Positions 14,649-14,670 of a DNA stretch of 14,670 nt are shown in pieces (position 1 is the first letter of the stretch; each line of letters starts with the position of its first letter). Below the pieces are notes generated by a model that worked only from the letters and a program-made list of their open reading frames with translations, did no database searches and was not told the origin of the DNA. The position numbers and the translations under genes were made by a program. The stretch comes from Bacillota bacterium (lineage in GTDB: Bacteria; Bacillota; Clostridia; Oscillospirales; Oscillospiraceae), in contig JAEWYA010000229.1 of the NCBI GenBank assembly GCA_023395775.1, positions 1 to 14,670 of the forward strand. The letters are read 5' to 3'.

Positions 14649-14670
14649 ATGAAAGAGCACAAATTTGTGA
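14649..14670 (+). CDS. Start of a further gene, cut by the right edge
   Basis: ATG at 14649 opens MKEHKFV before the window ends. AGGAG about 9 nt upstream supports a genuine start. Seven residues are too few to assign a family. Its position after the crotonase suggests another enzyme of the same CoA pathway, but the hairpin at 14540 could separate it. Confidence 0.5.

Noticed and set aside
1..14670. CRISPR arrays, tRNA or rRNA genes, toxin-antitoxin pairs, phage genes
   Set aside because: No regularly spaced repeats, cloverleaf-like sequences or characteristic proteins were seen on either strand.

Overview
This window most likely comes from a gut-type anaerobic Clostridia genome, probably Oscillospirales-like. 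The reasons are GC-rich genes between AT-rich spacers, strong AGGAGG-type ribosome binding sites, a 1175-residue pyruvate:ferredoxin oxidoreductase (PFOR/NifJ) homologue, a clostridial-type crotonase and two IclR regulators. The lineage is inferred from gene content only. No RNA genes or CRISPR arrays were seen.

Left part (1-3.9 kb), remodelled DNA. The window opens with the first codons of an IS3-type transposase OrfA on the minus strand, followed by a secreted protein of unknown function (minus). Next come two broken genes fused end to end on the minus strand: the last ~60 codons of an OppF/DppF-type peptide ABC-transporter ATPase, and a decayed nifJ copy missing both ends, with three single-base frameshifts and an in-frame deletion.

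Middle (3.7-6.8 kb), regulators. An iclR-family gene with several inverted repeats upstream is followed by a short-chain dehydrogenase and a clear terminator. A second iclR-family gene on the minus strand has a good promoter and faces away from the operon to its right.

Right part (6.9-14.67 kb), catabolic operon on the plus strand. A near-consensus promoter and a ~280-nt leader with two conspicuous inverted repeats precede five genes: a LarA-like (DUF2088) racemase/epimerase, a SAF-domain small subunit and a large subunit of an altronate-dehydratase/sulfolactate-lyase type enzyme, an intact but sequence-divergent nifJ, and a crotonase. A further gene starts at the right edge.

The enzymes make chemical sense in order: epimerise a 2-hydroxy acid, dehydrate it to a 2-oxo-3-deoxy acid, oxidatively decarboxylate that to an acyl-CoA, then dehydrate the 3-hydroxyacyl-CoA to an enoyl-CoA. 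A sugar acid entering at the top would yield exactly the substrate type a crotonase needs. This route is inference; the true substrate cannot be read from the sequence, and a sulfolactate route is an alternative.
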